64,000 bases of DNA from Sphingomonas sp. (GCF_017304635.1 NZ_JAFKMA010000001.1:558001-622000), one strand, 5' to 3'. Counted from the stretch's first letter, positions 25,052-34,454 are shown. Program-made: numbers and translations. Notes: generated by a model not told the origin, from the letters alone.

Positions 25052-26059
25052 ATGGCGGTGAAGGTAGCGATCAACGGGTTCGGGCGGATCGGGCGGCTGG
25101 TCGCGCGCGCGATGCTGAAGCAGCAGGACAGCGGGCTGGAGCTCGTCGCGATCAACGACCTGGGCGACGCCAAGTCGAACGCCTTCCTGTTCAAGCGCGA
25201 CTCGGTCCACGGCAAATGGGACGGCGAGGTGTCGGCCGACGGCAACGACCTGGTGATCGACGGCAAGCGCATCCGCGTGACCGCCGAGCGCGACCCGGCC
25301 AAGCTGCCGCACAAGGAACTGGGCGTCGACCTGGTGCTCGAATGCACCGGCTTCTTCACCGATCGCGACGCTTGCCAGAAGCATATCGATGCCGGCGCCA
25401 AGAAGGTGCTGATCTCCGCGCCCGGCAAGAATGTCGACCTGACCGTCGTCTACGGCGTCAACCACGACAAGCTGACCGCCGACATGACGATCGTGTCGAA
25501 CGCGTCGTGCACGACCAACTGCCTGGCGCCGGTCGCCAAGGTGCTGAACGACACGTTCGGGATCGAGCGCGGGCTGATGACGACGGTCCATGCCTACACC
25601 AACGACCAGAAGATCCTCGACCAGATCCATTCCGACATGCGTCGCGCGCGCGCCGCCGGCATGTCGATGATCCCGACCACGACGGGCGCCGCGCGCGCCG
25701 TCGGCGAAGTGCTGCCGGAGTTGAAGGGCAAGCTCGACGGTTCGGCGATCCGCGTGCCGACCCCCGACGTGTCGCTGATCGACCTGACCTTCACGCCGAA
25801 GCGCGACGTGACGAAGGACGAGGTCAACGCCACGCTGAAGGCGGCGGCCGAGGGGCCGCTGAAAGGCGTGCTCGATTACACCGACGAGCCGCTGGTCTCG
25901 ATCGACCTGATGGGCGCGCCCGCTTCGTCGACCGTCGACAGCCTGGAGACCGCGGTGCTCGAAGGCAAGCTGGTCCGCGTGGTCAGCTGGTACGACAATG
26001 AATGGGGCTTCTCCAACCGCATGGTCGACACCGCCAAGGCGATGGCGGCGCTGATCTGA
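25052..26059 (+). CDS. gap: Glyceraldehyde-3-phosphate dehydrogenase
   Basis: A 335-residue type I GAPDH. The NAD motif is [16 protein letters not shown] at the start, the active-site Cys is in [12 protein letters not shown] near residue 153, and the catalytic His follows in [24 protein letters not shown] at the C-terminus is a family signature. It catalyses the phosphorylating oxidation of glyceraldehyde 3-phosphate in the cytosol. The start is ATG 25052 with AGGAGG 10 bases upstream. The 157-bp upstream gap holds a TTGACG at 24964 that could be a -35, but no good -10 follows. It leads the glycolytic operon. Confidence 0.97.
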   Translation: MAVKVAINGFGRIGRLVARAMLKQQDSGLELVAINDLGDAKSNAFLFKRDSVHGKWDGEVSADGNDLVIDGKRIRVTAERDPAKLPHKELGVDLVLECTGFFTDRDACQKHIDAGAKKVLISAPGKNVDLTVVYGVNHDKLTADMTIVSNASCTTNCLAPVAKVLNDTFGIERGLMTTVHAYTNDQKILDQIHSDMRRARAAGMSMIPTTTGAARAVGEVLPELKGKLDGSAIRVPTPDVSLIDLTFTPKRDVTKDEVNATLKAAAEGPLKGVLDYTDEPLVSIDLMGAPASSTVDSLETAVLEGKLVRVVSWYDNEWGFSNRMVDTAKAMAALI

Positions 26060-26070
26060 TGGCCACATCC

Positions 26071-26153
26071 GTCGCCCCGGCGCAGGTCGGGGCCGCTAAG
26101 TTGGAGGGCGATGCGCTCGGCCACGCAGCGGTCCCGGCCTGTGCCGGGACGAC
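26071..26153. repeat. Palindromic intergenic repeat
   Basis: The left arm 26071-26096 (GTCGCCCCGGCGCAGGTCGG...) and the right arm 26128-26153 pair imperfectly. It lies between gap and the MOSC gene. An in-frame ATG at 26059 would translate it, which is why that start is rejected for the MOSC gene. Confidence 0.8.
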
Positions 26154-26160
26154 GGGAATA

Positions 26161-26601
26161 GTGGCCGGCATCGCCCGCCACGCGCGGCCGAAGGCGCCGA
26201 TGGAGCTGATCGACCATGCGACGATCACCTTCGCCGGCGGCGTCCAGGGCGACTTTCGCGGCGCGATGAAGGGCAAGCCGTACAAGCGGCAAGTCACCCT
26301 GATGGAGGCGAGCGACTGGGCGACCGCGCAGGCGCTCGTCGGGCACAACATCCCCTGGCAGGAACGGCGCGCCAATCTGCTGGTCGAGGGGCTGGACTTG
26401 CCGCAGACCGCCGGTGCCCGGCTGCGCGTCGGCACCGCGTTGCTCGAGGTCACGGTCGAGACCGACCCCTGCGAGCGGATGGAGAAACTGGCCGAAGGAT
26501 TGCGTGCGGCGCTCACTCCGGACTGGCGCGGCGGCGTCTGCACGAAGGTGGTCGAGGAAGGCGCGATCGCCGTCGGCGACACGATAAGGATCGAGGAATG
26601 A
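26161..26601 (+). CDS. MOSC-domain protein
   Basis: A 146-residue MOSC (molybdenum cofactor sulfurase C-terminal) domain protein of the short YiiM-like group. [18 protein letters not shown] starts the fold, GGVQGDFRG follows, [14 protein letters not shown] is in the centre, and the conserved Cys is in ETDPCERM. Such proteins are linked to handling of molybdenum cofactor or of sulfur on cofactors and substrates. The start chosen is GTG 26161, because everything upstream to ATG 26059 is translated repeat. It lies between gap and pgk and its stop overlaps the pgk start (ATGA), an unusual insertion in a glycolytic operon. Confidence 0.82.
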   Translation: MAGIARHARPKAPMELIDHATITFAGGVQGDFRGAMKGKPYKRQVTLMEASDWATAQALVGHNIPWQERRANLLVEGLDLPQTAGARLRVGTALLEVTVETDPCERMEKLAEGLRAALTPDWRGGVCTKVVEEGAIAVGDTIRIEE

Positions 26602-27788
26602 GCAGGACTTTTCGGACGCTGGACGATATCGGCGACATCGCCGGCAAGCGTGTGCTGGTGCGCGAGGACCTCAACGTGCCGATGGCCGACGGGGCGGTGA
26701 CCGACGACACCCGGCTGCGCGCCGCGGTGCCGACCGTCGCCGAACTCGCCGACAAGGGCGCGCGGGTGATCGTGCTCGCGCATTTCGGGCGGCCCAAGGG
26801 CCAGCGCAGCCCCGACATGAGCCTGGCGCTCGTCACCAAGCCGTTCGAGCAGGTGCTGGGGCGCCCGGTCCGCTTCATCAACAGCGACGGCGCGGCGGAC
26901 GCGGTGGCGACGCTGAAGGACGGCGATGTGGCGATCCTGGAGAATACGCGCTTCTTCGCGGGCGAAGAGAAGAACGACCCGGAAGTGATTGATATGCTGG
27001 CCGCGCTCGGTGACCTCTATGTCAACGATGCCTTCTCCGCCGCGCACCGCGCGCATGCCTCGACCGAGGGGCTGGCGCGCACGCTGCCGGCCTTTGCCGG
27101 GCGGCAGATGGAGGCCGAGCTCGACGCGCTCGACAAGGCGCTGGGTAGTCCGGAGCACCCGGTCGCGGCGGTGGTCGGCGGGGCAAAGGTGTCGTCGAAG
27201 CTCGACGTGCTCAAGCATCTGGTCGACAAGGTCGATCACCTCGTCATCGGCGGCGGTATGGCCAACACCTTCCTGGCGGCACGTGGGGTCAATGTCGGCA
27301 AGAGCCTGGCGGAGCATGATCTGACCGGCACGGCGGAGGAAATCTTCGACGCCGCCGACCGCGCTGGCTGCACGATCCATCTGCCCTACGACGTGGTGGT
27401 CGCAACCGAGTTCCGCCCCAATCCGCCGACGCGCACCGTCAACGTCCACGAAGTCGCGCCCGACGAGATGATCCTCGACATCGGCCCGGCGGCGACCGAA
27501 GCGCTGGGCGACGTGCTCAAGAATTGCCGGACCCTGGTGTGGAACGGCCCGCTCGGCGCGTTCGAGACGCCGCCGTTCGACGTCGCCACGATGAGCCTGG
27601 CGAAGACCGTCGCCGCGCTGACCCGCGACGGCTCGCTCGTCTCGGTCGCCGGCGGCGGCGACACTGTCGCGGCGCTCAACCAGGCCGGCGTCGCGGGCGA
27701 CATGACCTTCGTTTCCACCGCCGGGGGTGCGTTCCTGGAATGGATGGAGGGCAAGGAACTGCCGGGGGTGAAGGCGTTGACGCGATAG
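26598..27788 (+). CDS. pgk: Phosphoglycerate kinase
   Basis: A 396-residue two-domain kinase. [13 protein letters not shown] and LAHFGRPKG are substrate-site motifs of the N-domain. [15 protein letters not shown] opens the nucleotide domain, WNGPLGAFE is in the second half, and [12 protein letters not shown] is the ATP loop. It transfers phosphate from 1,3-bisphosphoglycerate to ADP. The start overlaps the MOSC stop by 4 bases, and the stop TAG shares its G with the GTG start of the next gene. Confidence 0.97.
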   Translation: MSRTFRTLDDIGDIAGKRVLVREDLNVPMADGAVTDDTRLRAAVPTVAELADKGARVIVLAHFGRPKGQRSPDMSLALVTKPFEQVLGRPVRFINSDGAADAVATLKDGDVAILENTRFFAGEEKNDPEVIDMLAALGDLYVNDAFSAAHRAHASTEGLARTLPAFAGRQMEAELDALDKALGSPEHPVAAVVGGAKVSSKLDVLKHLVDKVDHLVIGGGMANTFLAARGVNVGKSLAEHDLTGTAEEIFDAADRAGCTIHLPYDVVVATEFRPNPPTRTVNVHEVAPDEMILDIGPAATEALGDVLKNCRTLVWNGPLGAFETPPFDVATMSLAKTVAALTRDGSLVSVAGGGDTVAALNQAGVAGDMTFVSTAGGAFLEWMEGKELPGVKALTR

Positions 27789-29047
27789 TGTCCAGCCGTG
27801 CGGACCTGGCGTTCGCAGCCCTGCGCGCCGGTGACGATGCACGTGCCCTGTTTACTGCTGCGATAGCGGCCGATCCCAGCAATCCGCAATTGCGGATCGG
27901 CGAGGCGGAAGCGCGATTTGCGGCCGGGGAAACTGAGCCATGGGCGTGCCTCGACCCCCTGCTAGCTGCGCAACCGGAGTGGCTGGACGGACAAAATCTC
28001 CGCGCGGCGCTTCGTTGGGAAGGCGGGTGGGGACCTGCGTTCGCCGATGGTTTTCGGACGGCTATTGCGCGACGGCCCGATCACGCCGGTCTGTGGAATG
28101 CGTATATCACGATACTTGCCGGCGTTGGCGATCATGACGGGGCCGCGAATGCCGCGCACGATGCGCAGGCGCGGTTCGATGCGCCGATCCTGCGCTTGAT
28201 CGAGGCTTCTCATGCCGGCTTGGCCGGCGATGTGCCAAGGGCCGATCGCCTCCTAATGTCTCTGCCGGAAGACCTGCCGGGACGAGCGCTCGTCGACGTC
28301 CGCCAAGCGTTGCGCCACGCGAAGTTCGATACCGCCGAAAGCCTGCTCGCGACCGCGAGAAACGAAAGTCCGGCCGATTTCGGTACATGGGCTTTGTTCG
28401 ACATCGTATGGCGGCTGCTGGACGATGCGCGTGCGGACTGGCTGTCACGACAGGAAGGCTTGATCGCGACCGTCGAATTGCCCCTGTCGTCGGGCGATAT
28501 CGAAGAGCTGTCATCGACACTGCGCACGCTCCATCGGCAACGTGCGCAGCCGGTCGGTCAGAGCGTGCGGGGCGGCACGCAGACTCGCGGTCCCCTGTTC
28601 GATCGGCGCGATCCTGCCATCCAGCATCTGCATCGCGCAATCCAGGACGGGGTCGATCGTTATCGCGCGAATCTTCCCGGACACGACGACGAACATCCGT
28701 TGCTGCGACATCGCGACCGCCGCCTTCTCGCCCGGGGTGGCTGGTCGGTACGGCTGCAGGGTTCGGGACATCACGTTTCGCACATTCATCCCGGCGGTAT
28801 TCTGAGTTCCGCTTGTTATCTGGTCGTACCCGCGCTCGATGCCGAAACGCAGGAAGGTTGGTTGGAATTGGGTGCGCCGCCGCGTGACCTGATGGTGGAT
28901 CTACCGCCGCTCGCGATCGTCGAGCCCAAACCCGGTCGCCTCGTCCTCTTTCCGAGTTACCTGTACCACGGCACGCGTCCGTTCGGGGCGGGCGAGCGGT
29001 TGACGGTGGCATTCGACGCGGTTGCGGAGGGCCGATCCGCTGTCTAA
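27788..29047 (+). CDS. TPR-like protein with a C-terminal 2OG-Fe(II) oxygenase domain
   Basis: A 419-residue protein. The N-terminal 230 residues are a helical, TPR-like repeat region (LAFAALRAGDDARALFTAAI, then IAADPSNPQLRIGEAEARFA). The C-terminal part is a putative 2-oxoglutarate/iron oxygenase with the metal/substrate pattern SHIHPGGILSSACYLV, LVLFPSYLYHGTRPF and a distal Arg. The H-x-H...H layout matches the PF13759-like group rather than classic prolyl hydroxylase. The start is GTG 27788, overlapping the pgk stop by one base. The gene is somewhat poorer in GC than its neighbours. The substrate is unknown; a protein or small-molecule hydroxylase is possible. Confidence 0.78.
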   Translation: MSSRADLAFAALRAGDDARALFTAAIAADPSNPQLRIGEAEARFAAGETEPWACLDPLLAAQPEWLDGQNLRAALRWEGGWGPAFADGFRTAIARRPDHAGLWNAYITILAGVGDHDGAANAAHDAQARFDAPILRLIEASHAGLAGDVPRADRLLMSLPEDLPGRALVDVRQALRHAKFDTAESLLATARNESPADFGTWALFDIVWRLLDDARADWLSRQEGLIATVELPLSSGDIEELSSTLRTLHRQRAQPVGQSVRGGTQTRGPLFDRRDPAIQHLHRAIQDGVDRYRANLPGHDDEHPLLRHRDRRLLARGGWSVRLQGSGHHVSHIHPGGILSSACYLVVPALDAETQEGWLELGAPPRDLMVDLPPLAIVEPKPGRLVLFPSYLYHGTRPFGAGERLTVAFDAVAEGRSAV

Positions 29048-29091
29048 CAGCCCGCCATCACATACGAATGCATGAAAACAAAGGGGAAGCC

Positions 29092-30000
29092 ATGAACACC
29101 GCCAAGATCGCCGCCGGGCACGGTTTCATCGCCGCGCTCGACCAGTCGGGCGGGTCGACGCCCAAGGCGCTGAAGGGTTATGGCATCGAGGCGGACGCCT
29201 ATTCGAACGATGCCGAGATGTTCGACCTGATCCACCAGATGCGCGTACGCATCATTACTTCGCCCAGCTTCACCGGCGACAAGGTGATCGGCGCGATCCT
29301 GTTCGAGCGCACGATGGATGGAAATATCGGGGATGGCGACGCGGCGGGCGTTGCCGTGCCGCAGGCGCTGCATGATCGCGGCGTGGTGCCGTTCCTCAAG
29401 ATCGACAAGGGGCTGGAGGACGAAGCGAACGGCGTCCAGCTGATGAAGCCGATGCCGGGGCTCGACGACCTGCTGGCGCGTGCGGCGAAGCTCGGGATTT
29501 TCGGCACCAAGGAGCGCTCGGTCGTCAACGCCGCCAACCGCGACGGCATCGCCGCGATCGTCAAGCAGCAGTTCGAGGTTGCCGAGCAGGTGCTCGGCCA
29601 CGGCTTGGTCCCGATCATCGAGCCCGAGGTCAATATCAAGAGCCCCGACCGCGCCGACAGCGACGCGATCCTGGCCGACGAGCTGAAGAAGGCGCTCGAC
29701 GCGATGCCGGGCGACAAACAGGTGATGCTGAAGCTGTCGCTACCCGCGGTGGGCGGGACTTATGAGCCGTTGATCCACCACCCGCGCGTGCTCAAGGTCG
29801 TGGCGCTGTCCGGCGGGTTCCACCGCCCCGAGGCGTGCGCCGAACTGGCGAAGAACAAGGGCATGATCGCGAGTTTCAGCCGCGCGTTGCTCGAGGATCT
29901 GCGCCACCAGATGACCGACGCCGAGTTCGACGCCGCGCTCGCCGAGGCGATCGACCAAATCTACGTTGCCTCGACCGAGAAGACGCCGGACGCGAAGTGA
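29092..30000 (+). CDS. fda: Fructose-bisphosphate aldolase, class I
   Basis: A 302-residue class I (Schiff-base) aldolase of the bacterial Fda type. FIAALDQSGGSTPKAL is the start of the barrel, FLKIDKGL contains a conserved substrate-site Lys, and LKLSLP includes the lysine expected to form the Schiff base. There are no class II zinc ligands. It cleaves fructose 1,6-bisphosphate to triose phosphates. The start is ATG 29092 with AAAGGGGAAG upstream; ATG 29068 lacks one. It completes a gap-pgk-aldolase set. Confidence 0.93.
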   Translation: MNTAKIAAGHGFIAALDQSGGSTPKALKGYGIEADAYSNDAEMFDLIHQMRVRIITSPSFTGDKVIGAILFERTMDGNIGDGDAAGVAVPQALHDRGVVPFLKIDKGLEDEANGVQLMKPMPGLDDLLARAAKLGIFGTKERSVVNAANRDGIAAIVKQQFEVAEQVLGHGLVPIIEPEVNIKSPDRADSDAILADELKKALDAMPGDKQVMLKLSLPAVGGTYEPLIHHPRVLKVVALSGGFHRPEACAELAKNKGMIASFSRALLEDLRHQMTDAEFDAALAEAIDQIYVASTEKTPDAK

Positions 30001-30674
30001 TGGTCGAGCGCACGCAGCCGCAGGATGCCTGCTGGGCGGCGGTCGATGACGATATCGGTGAGCGATTGCTCGGCGCGGATGCCGTGTTGAGCGGGGCGCT
30101 TGCCGCCAATGCCGCGGCCGGATTGCCGGACATCGACGTTTCGCCAGCGCAGGGGCGGATGCTGCACCTGTTCGCGCGGATGGCGAGGGCGCGGGCGATC
30201 CTGGAGATCGGGACGCTGGGCGGTTATTCGACGATCGAACTGGCGCGGGCGCTGCCCGGCGGTGGGCGGCTGGTGACGCTGGAGATCGATCCGCACCATG
30301 CCGAGGTCGCGCGGGCGAACGTCGCGGCCGCAGGGCTGGGCGATCGCGTCGAGGTCGTCACCGGGCCGGCGCTCGACAGCCTGGTCGCGCTCGACGGACC
30401 GTTCGATTTCGTGTTCATTGACGCCGACAAGCAGAATAATGCGGCCTATGTCGAGCACGCCATCCGGCTGTCGCGGCCCGGCACGACGATCGTCGTCGAC
30501 AACGTGATTCGCGAGGGCGGTGTGCTCGATGCGGAGAGCGCCGATGGTCGTATTGTAGGCACGCGCGCGCTGTTCGATCTGGTGGCGGGGCACCCGCGGC
30601 TGACCGCGACGGCGGTGCAGACGGTCGGGGTCAAGAAGTGGGACGGGTTCCTACTCGCCATCGTCGACGCCTGA
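30000..30674 (+). CDS. O-methyltransferase (class I SAM, CCoAOMT-like)
   Basis: A 224-residue SAM-dependent O-methyltransferase of the catechol/caffeoyl-CoA group. The SAM motif is ILEIGTLGGYSTIELARAL near residue 64. The metal-binding Asp lies in FVFIDADKQNN and the second metal site in TIVVDNVIREGG. The ATG overlaps the aldolase stop by one base, so the gene is coupled to the glycolytic operon. The acceptor is unknown. The 212 bp after it show no gene, no THI-box and no convincing terminator. Confidence 0.9.
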   Translation: MVERTQPQDACWAAVDDDIGERLLGADAVLSGALAANAAAGLPDIDVSPAQGRMLHLFARMARARAILEIGTLGGYSTIELARALPGGGRLVTLEIDPHHAEVARANVAAAGLGDRVEVVTGPALDSLVALDGPFDFVFIDADKQNNAAYVEHAIRLSRPGTTIVVDNVIREGGVLDAESADGRIVGTRALFDLVAGHPRLTATAVQTVGVKKWDGFLLAIVDA

Positions 30675-30886
30675 CCGCCGGACGCGCCAACTTCCGAAGC
30701 GTCTGATGCGGAAATTTTACGTTTTTCGGCCGGAATCGCCGCTCGATTGGGGGCGGCGTCACTTTCGGACCATGGTTGCACACGGCTTTTCGGCATCCGC
30801 CGCTATTCGTTTCGGATGCGAAACGTAGACAGCGAGCCCGTGGTTGTGCGTGACAACTTCGCCAACTTTGGCGATGGCGGTGGACG

Positions 30887-31585
30887 ATGACCGACGACGA
30901 CCAACTCGACCCCCTCGATCCCGATTTCGCGACGTCGTTCAGGCGCGACGATCGCCGGCCGGCCGGCCAGCTCTATCTCATCTCGCCGCTCGACGTCGGC
31001 GGCGGGTTCGCCGACCGGCTGGCGCGCGCGCTCGACGCTGGACCGGTCGCGGCGTTCCAGTTCCGGGTGAAGCACATCGACCAGCACGAGGCGGCACGGC
31101 TGGCCGAGCCGCTCCAGCGTGTCTGTGCCGACCGCGAAGTCGCCTTCATCGTCAACGACAGCGTCAGTCTCGCCAAGCGGCTCGGCGCCGACGGCGTCCA
31201 TCTCGGCCAGGGCGACGGCGACCCGCGCGAAGTCCGCCACATCCTCGGTCCCGACGTCCAGATCGGCGTGACGTGCCACGACAGCCGTCACCTCGCGATG
31301 GAAGCGGGGGAGGCGGGCGCCGATTACGTCGCGTTCGGCGCTTTCTACCCGACGACGACCAAGGACACGACGCACCGGCCGGACCCGTCGATCCTGAGCT
31401 GGTGGGCGACCTTGTTCGAGCTGCCCTCGGTCGCGATCGGCGGGATCACGCCGACGAACGTCGCGCCGCTGGTCGCGGCCGGTGCCGACTTCCTCGCCGT
31501 GTCCAACGCCGTGTGGGGCGGGGACGAGGCGGCGGCAGTGCGCGCGTTCGCCGCCGTGCTTGCCGGAACGGGGGCGTCCGGCTAA
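30887..31585 (+). CDS. thiE: Thiamine-phosphate synthase
   Basis: A 232-residue TIM-barrel enzyme joining HMP-pyrophosphate and thiazole phosphate. [15 protein letters not shown] carries the pyrophosphate-site Arg/Lys, [22 protein letters not shown] is the classic ThiE segment, and [11 protein letters not shown] is the mobile loop. [12 protein letters not shown] and [10 protein letters not shown] complete the phosphate site. An extra N-terminus of about 30 residues ([16 protein letters not shown]) precedes the barrel. No TPP riboswitch was seen upstream. Confidence 0.92.
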   Translation: MTDDDQLDPLDPDFATSFRRDDRRPAGQLYLISPLDVGGGFADRLARALDAGPVAAFQFRVKHIDQHEAARLAEPLQRVCADREVAFIVNDSVSLAKRLGADGVHLGQGDGDPREVRHILGPDVQIGVTCHDSRHLAMEAGEAGADYVAFGAFYPTTTKDTTHRPDPSILSWWATLFELPSVAIGGITPTNVAPLVAAGADFLAVSNAVWGGDEAAAVRAFAAVLAGTGASG

Positions 31586-31619
31586 GGGCCCCGCTTTCCC
31601 TATTCGCAGGTACATCGTC

Positions 31620-32183
31620 ATGAAGATCAGCGGCGTGGACATTCGTCCCGGCAATATCATCGAATATGAAGGCGGCATCTGGCGCGCGGTCAAGATCCAG
31701 CATACGCAGCCGGGCAAGGGCGGTGCCTACATGCAGGTCGAGATGAAGAACCTGCGCGACGGCCGGAAGAACAACGTCCGCTTCCGCTCGGCGGAGACGG
31801 TCGAGCGCGTGCGGCTCGATACCAAGGATTTCCAGTTCCTGTTCGCCGACGGCGACAGCCTGGTGTTCATGGACAAGGAAACCTACGACCAGACGACGCT
31901 GCCGCGCGACCTGCTCGGCGACGCCGCCGCGTTCCTGCAGGACGGCATGGACGTGGTGATGGAGCTGTACGACGAGGAGCCGATCAGCGTGCAGTTGCCT
32001 GACACGATCGAAGCGACGATCGTCGAGGCCGATGCGGTGGTGAAGGGGCAGACCGCCTCGTCGAGCTACAAGCCCGCGATCCTCGACAACGGCGTCCGCA
32101 TCATGGTCCCGCCGCATATCGCGAGCGGTACGCGGATCGTCGTCGACGTGTACGAGCAAGCTTATGTCCGCCGCGCGGACTGA
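31620..32183 (+). CDS. efp: Elongation factor P
   Basis: The 187-residue length is standard for [23 protein letters not shown] begins the KOW-like domain, and [16 protein letters not shown] holds the tip loop with the Lys that is usually post-translationally modified. [14 protein letters not shown] and [15 protein letters not shown] close the third domain. It relieves ribosomes stalled at polyproline stretches, such as those in the NuoC tail encoded nearby. The start is ATG 31620. Confidence 0.96.
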   Translation: MKISGVDIRPGNIIEYEGGIWRAVKIQHTQPGKGGAYMQVEMKNLRDGRKNNVRFRSAETVERVRLDTKDFQFLFADGDSLVFMDKETYDQTTLPRDLLGDAAAFLQDGMDVVMELYDEEPISVQLPDTIEATIVEADAVVKGQTASSSYKPAILDNGVRIMVPPHIASGTRIVVDVYEQAYVRRAD

Positions 32184-32187
32184 ATAA

Positions 32188-32300
32188 TTCCCCTCCCGCT
32201 TGCGGGAGGGGGTAGGGGTGGGCTCACGCTCACCATCGAGACCACCGCAAGCGGCAGGCCGGGCGCCCACCCCCGACCCCTCCCGCAAGCGGGAGGGGAG
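32188..32300. repeat. Palindromic intergenic repeat (CCCCTCCCGC type)
   Basis: The left part 32189-32223 and right part 32266-32300 are near-perfect reverse complements. Each end also forms its own hairpin (CCCCTCCCGC-TT-GCGGGAGGGG). This is a third repeat class in the window. Its right end, GGGAGGGGAG, appears to serve as ribosome binding site for the next gene. Confidence 0.88.
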
Positions 32301-32308
32301 TAAGACAA

Positions 32309-33121
32309 TTGCCCAGCCATTCCGGCCTCTTCACCGTCATCGAGCGTGCCGCGCGCAAGGCGGCGCCGCGCCTGCGGCGTGACTTCAACGAGGTCCAGCA
32401 GCTCCAGGTGAGCCGCAAGGGGCCGGCCGACTTCGTGTCGATGGCCGACAAGCGGGCCGAGCAGACTCTGGTCGAGGAACTGCGCAAGGCGCGGCCCGAC
32501 TGGGCGATCCTGGCGGAGGAGGGCGGCGAGACCCCGGGCGATCCGAACAAGCCGCGCTTCATCATCGATCCGCTCGATGGCACGACCAACTTCCTCCACG
32601 GCCTGCCGCATTTCGCGATGTCGATCGCGGTCGAGGAGCCGCTGGCGTCGGGCAAGCGCGAGGTGACGACCGCGCTCGTTTACCAGCCGCTGACCGACGA
32701 GAGCTTCTGGGCGGAAAAGGGCAAGGGCGCGTGGTTGCAGGACCAGCGCTTGCGCGTGTCCTCGCGGCGCGACCTGTCGGAATCGCTGATCGCGACCGGC
32801 ATCCCGTTCCTGGGTCATGGCAATTTCGCCGAGTGGAGCCGCATCTTCGGTGCGATCGCGCCCGAAGTCGCCGGCATCCGCCGCTTCGGCTCGGCCGCGC
32901 TCGACCTTGCCTGGGTCGCGGCGGGGCGGTTCGACGGATATTGGGAATCGTCGTTGCAACCGTGGGACGTCGCGGCCGGCATGCTGCTGGTCAAGGAAGC
33001 GGGCGGGTTCGTGACCGATTTCCGCGGCGGCGACCGCGCCATGGAGCGCAGCGAGTTCCTCGCCGCCAACGACGCGCTGCATTCGCGGTTGCACAAGCTG
33101 ATCGCCGGCGCGCTGCGCTGA
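32309..33121 (+). CDS. suhB: Inositol monophosphatase family protein
   Basis: A 270-residue Mg-dependent phosphatase. ILAEEGGE and FIIDPLDGTTNFLHGLPHF are the metal-site motifs. QPWDVAAGMLLVKEAGG is the C-terminal W-D-x-A-G signature. It removes phosphate from inositol or a related sugar phosphate; the SuhB group may also act in rRNA maturation. The start is TTG 32309, with GGGAGGGGAG of the repeat about 8 bases before it. No ATG offers a full-length N-terminus. Confidence 0.88.
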   Translation: MPSHSGLFTVIERAARKAAPRLRRDFNEVQQLQVSRKGPADFVSMADKRAEQTLVEELRKARPDWAILAEEGGETPGDPNKPRFIIDPLDGTTNFLHGLPHFAMSIAVEEPLASGKREVTTALVYQPLTDESFWAEKGKGAWLQDQRLRVSSRRDLSESLIATGIPFLGHGNFAEWSRIFGAIAPEVAGIRRFGSAALDLAWVAAGRFDGYWESSLQPWDVAAGMLLVKEAGGFVTDFRGGDRAMERSEFLAANDALHSRLHKLIAGALR

Positions 33122-33200
33122 TCGTCGGGCATTGGCCCGCGCAATCGGGGTTTTGCGAGCAATAACGCCGTCTTAACCGCGTCGGGTCTATCGCGACCGG

Positions 33201-34394
33201 ATGGCCGCGCGCGCCCCATCCCTGTCCGTCGACGACGCGCCACTTAAAGCGCGGATCGACGCGATCTACGCGATCGTGTTTGCCATGATCGCGATGGATA
33301 CGCTGGGCTCGGTGATGGTCGCCGACCTGATCTGGCGGATCGACGGGCCGCGATCGACCCTGTTGTGGATGAGCGCGAACGGCGCCGTCATCGCCGCGCG
33401 GGTCGTGATGGCCGCCGCCTATCGCCAGGGTCGCTGGCCGTCGATGACGACGGCAATGTGGGCGCGGTCGCTGGTCATCCTCAGCGCACTGTCGGGCATC
33501 CTGTGGGGTATCGCCGCCGGGCTCATCATCGCGACCGGCTCCGACAATCAGGTGATGTATGTCGTCTGCGTCGCGCTGTCGGGGCTGACACTGTCGATCG
33601 CGCACGTACCGTACTGGCCGGTCTATGCCGTGTTCGAGGCGCCGATCATGGCCGCCGCCAGCCTGGCCTTCGCGATCGGCGAGCGGCCCGGCCACTGGCA
33701 GCTGTCGGGTGCCGCCGCATTGCTCGGCATCGTCATGATGTGGACCAGCCGCCGGCTGGCGCGGCAAGTGTTGCAGGCGCACGAACTGGCCACCGCCAAC
33801 CAGGCGCTGGTTGAATCGCTCGGCCAGCGCGGGCGTGAGCTGGAGCGGGCGTGCGACGCGCTGGAGCGGGTGAGCCGGACCGACCCGCTGACGGGGCTCG
33901 CCAATCGCCGGTCGCGCGACGATCGGCTCGCCGACGAATGGGCGCGCGCGGTGCGCAGCGGCGGGTCGCTTGCGGTGGTCGCGATCGACGTCGATCGCTT
34001 CAAACGCTTCAACGACACGCACGGCCATGCCGCCGGCGACCAAGCGCTGCGCGCGGTCGCCGAGATGCTGCAATCGGGCATCCGCAGCCCGATCGATCTG
34101 GCCGCGCGGCAGGGCGGCGAGGAGTTCATGCTGATCCTGCCCGGTGTCGACCTCGCCGGCGCCACCTCGATCGCCGAGCGGGTGCGTGTGCTGGTCGCGC
34201 ATTGCCACGACGATCCCGCGTTCGATCTGCCGGAGAAGGTCACGATCAGTCTTGGCGTCGCGGCGATGCACCCGGCGGCGGCGCGATCGGTCCACGAACT
34301 GACGATCGCCGCCGACGCCGCGCTGTACCAAGCCAAGCTCGGCGGGCGGAACCGCTACGAGGTCGGCGTCGTCGCCACCACCAACGCCGCCTGA
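33201..34394 (+). CDS. Membrane-bound diguanylate cyclase (GGDEF)
   Basis: A 397-residue protein with an N-terminal membrane domain (about 22-185, with five or six hydrophobic spans), a short coiled linker (about 190-225) and a GGDEF domain from SRTDPLTGLANRRSRDD to the end. The active-site loop is GGEEF at 305-309 and the Mg/GTP segment VVAIDVDRFKRFND is intact, so cyclic di-GMP synthesis is expected. The I-site position, five residues before GGEEF, reads SPID instead of RxxD, so feedback inhibition by product is probably lost. Confidence 0.92.
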   Translation: MAARAPSLSVDDAPLKARIDAIYAIVFAMIAMDTLGSVMVADLIWRIDGPRSTLLWMSANGAVIAARVVMAAAYRQGRWPSMTTAMWARSLVILSALSGILWGIAAGLIIATGSDNQVMYVVCVALSGLTLSIAHVPYWPVYAVFEAPIMAAASLAFAIGERPGHWQLSGAAALLGIVMMWTSRRLARQVLQAHELATANQALVESLGQRGRELERACDALERVSRTDPLTGLANRRSRDDRLADEWARAVRSGGSLAVVAIDVDRFKRFNDTHGHAAGDQALRAVAEMLQSGIRSPIDLAARQGGEEFMLILPGVDLAGATSIAERVRVLVAHCHDDPAFDLPEKVTISLGVAAMHPAAARSVHELTIAADAALYQAKLGGRNRYEVGVVATTNAA

Positions 34395-34439
34395 CCCCGC
34401 CGCGCGGGCGGCGGACGAACCTGCCCAATCGCCTTTAAT

Positions 34440-34454
34440 TGCGAGTCATTCTCA
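34440..34454. promoter_or_regulatory. Fur-box-like site upstream of nuoA
   Basis: TGCGAGTCATTCTCA matches the 7-1-7 Fur pattern TGATAAT-N-ATTATCA at 10 of 14 positions. It lies 77 bp before the nuoA start, in the promoter region of an operon that consumes much iron. No binding evidence exists. Confidence 0.35.

Noticed and set aside
30675-30886. Possible TPP riboswitch or small gene upstream of thiE
   Set aside because: No THI-box sequence (CUGAGA...) or paired arms of a TPP aptamer were found. The short minus-strand frame there has no coding features.
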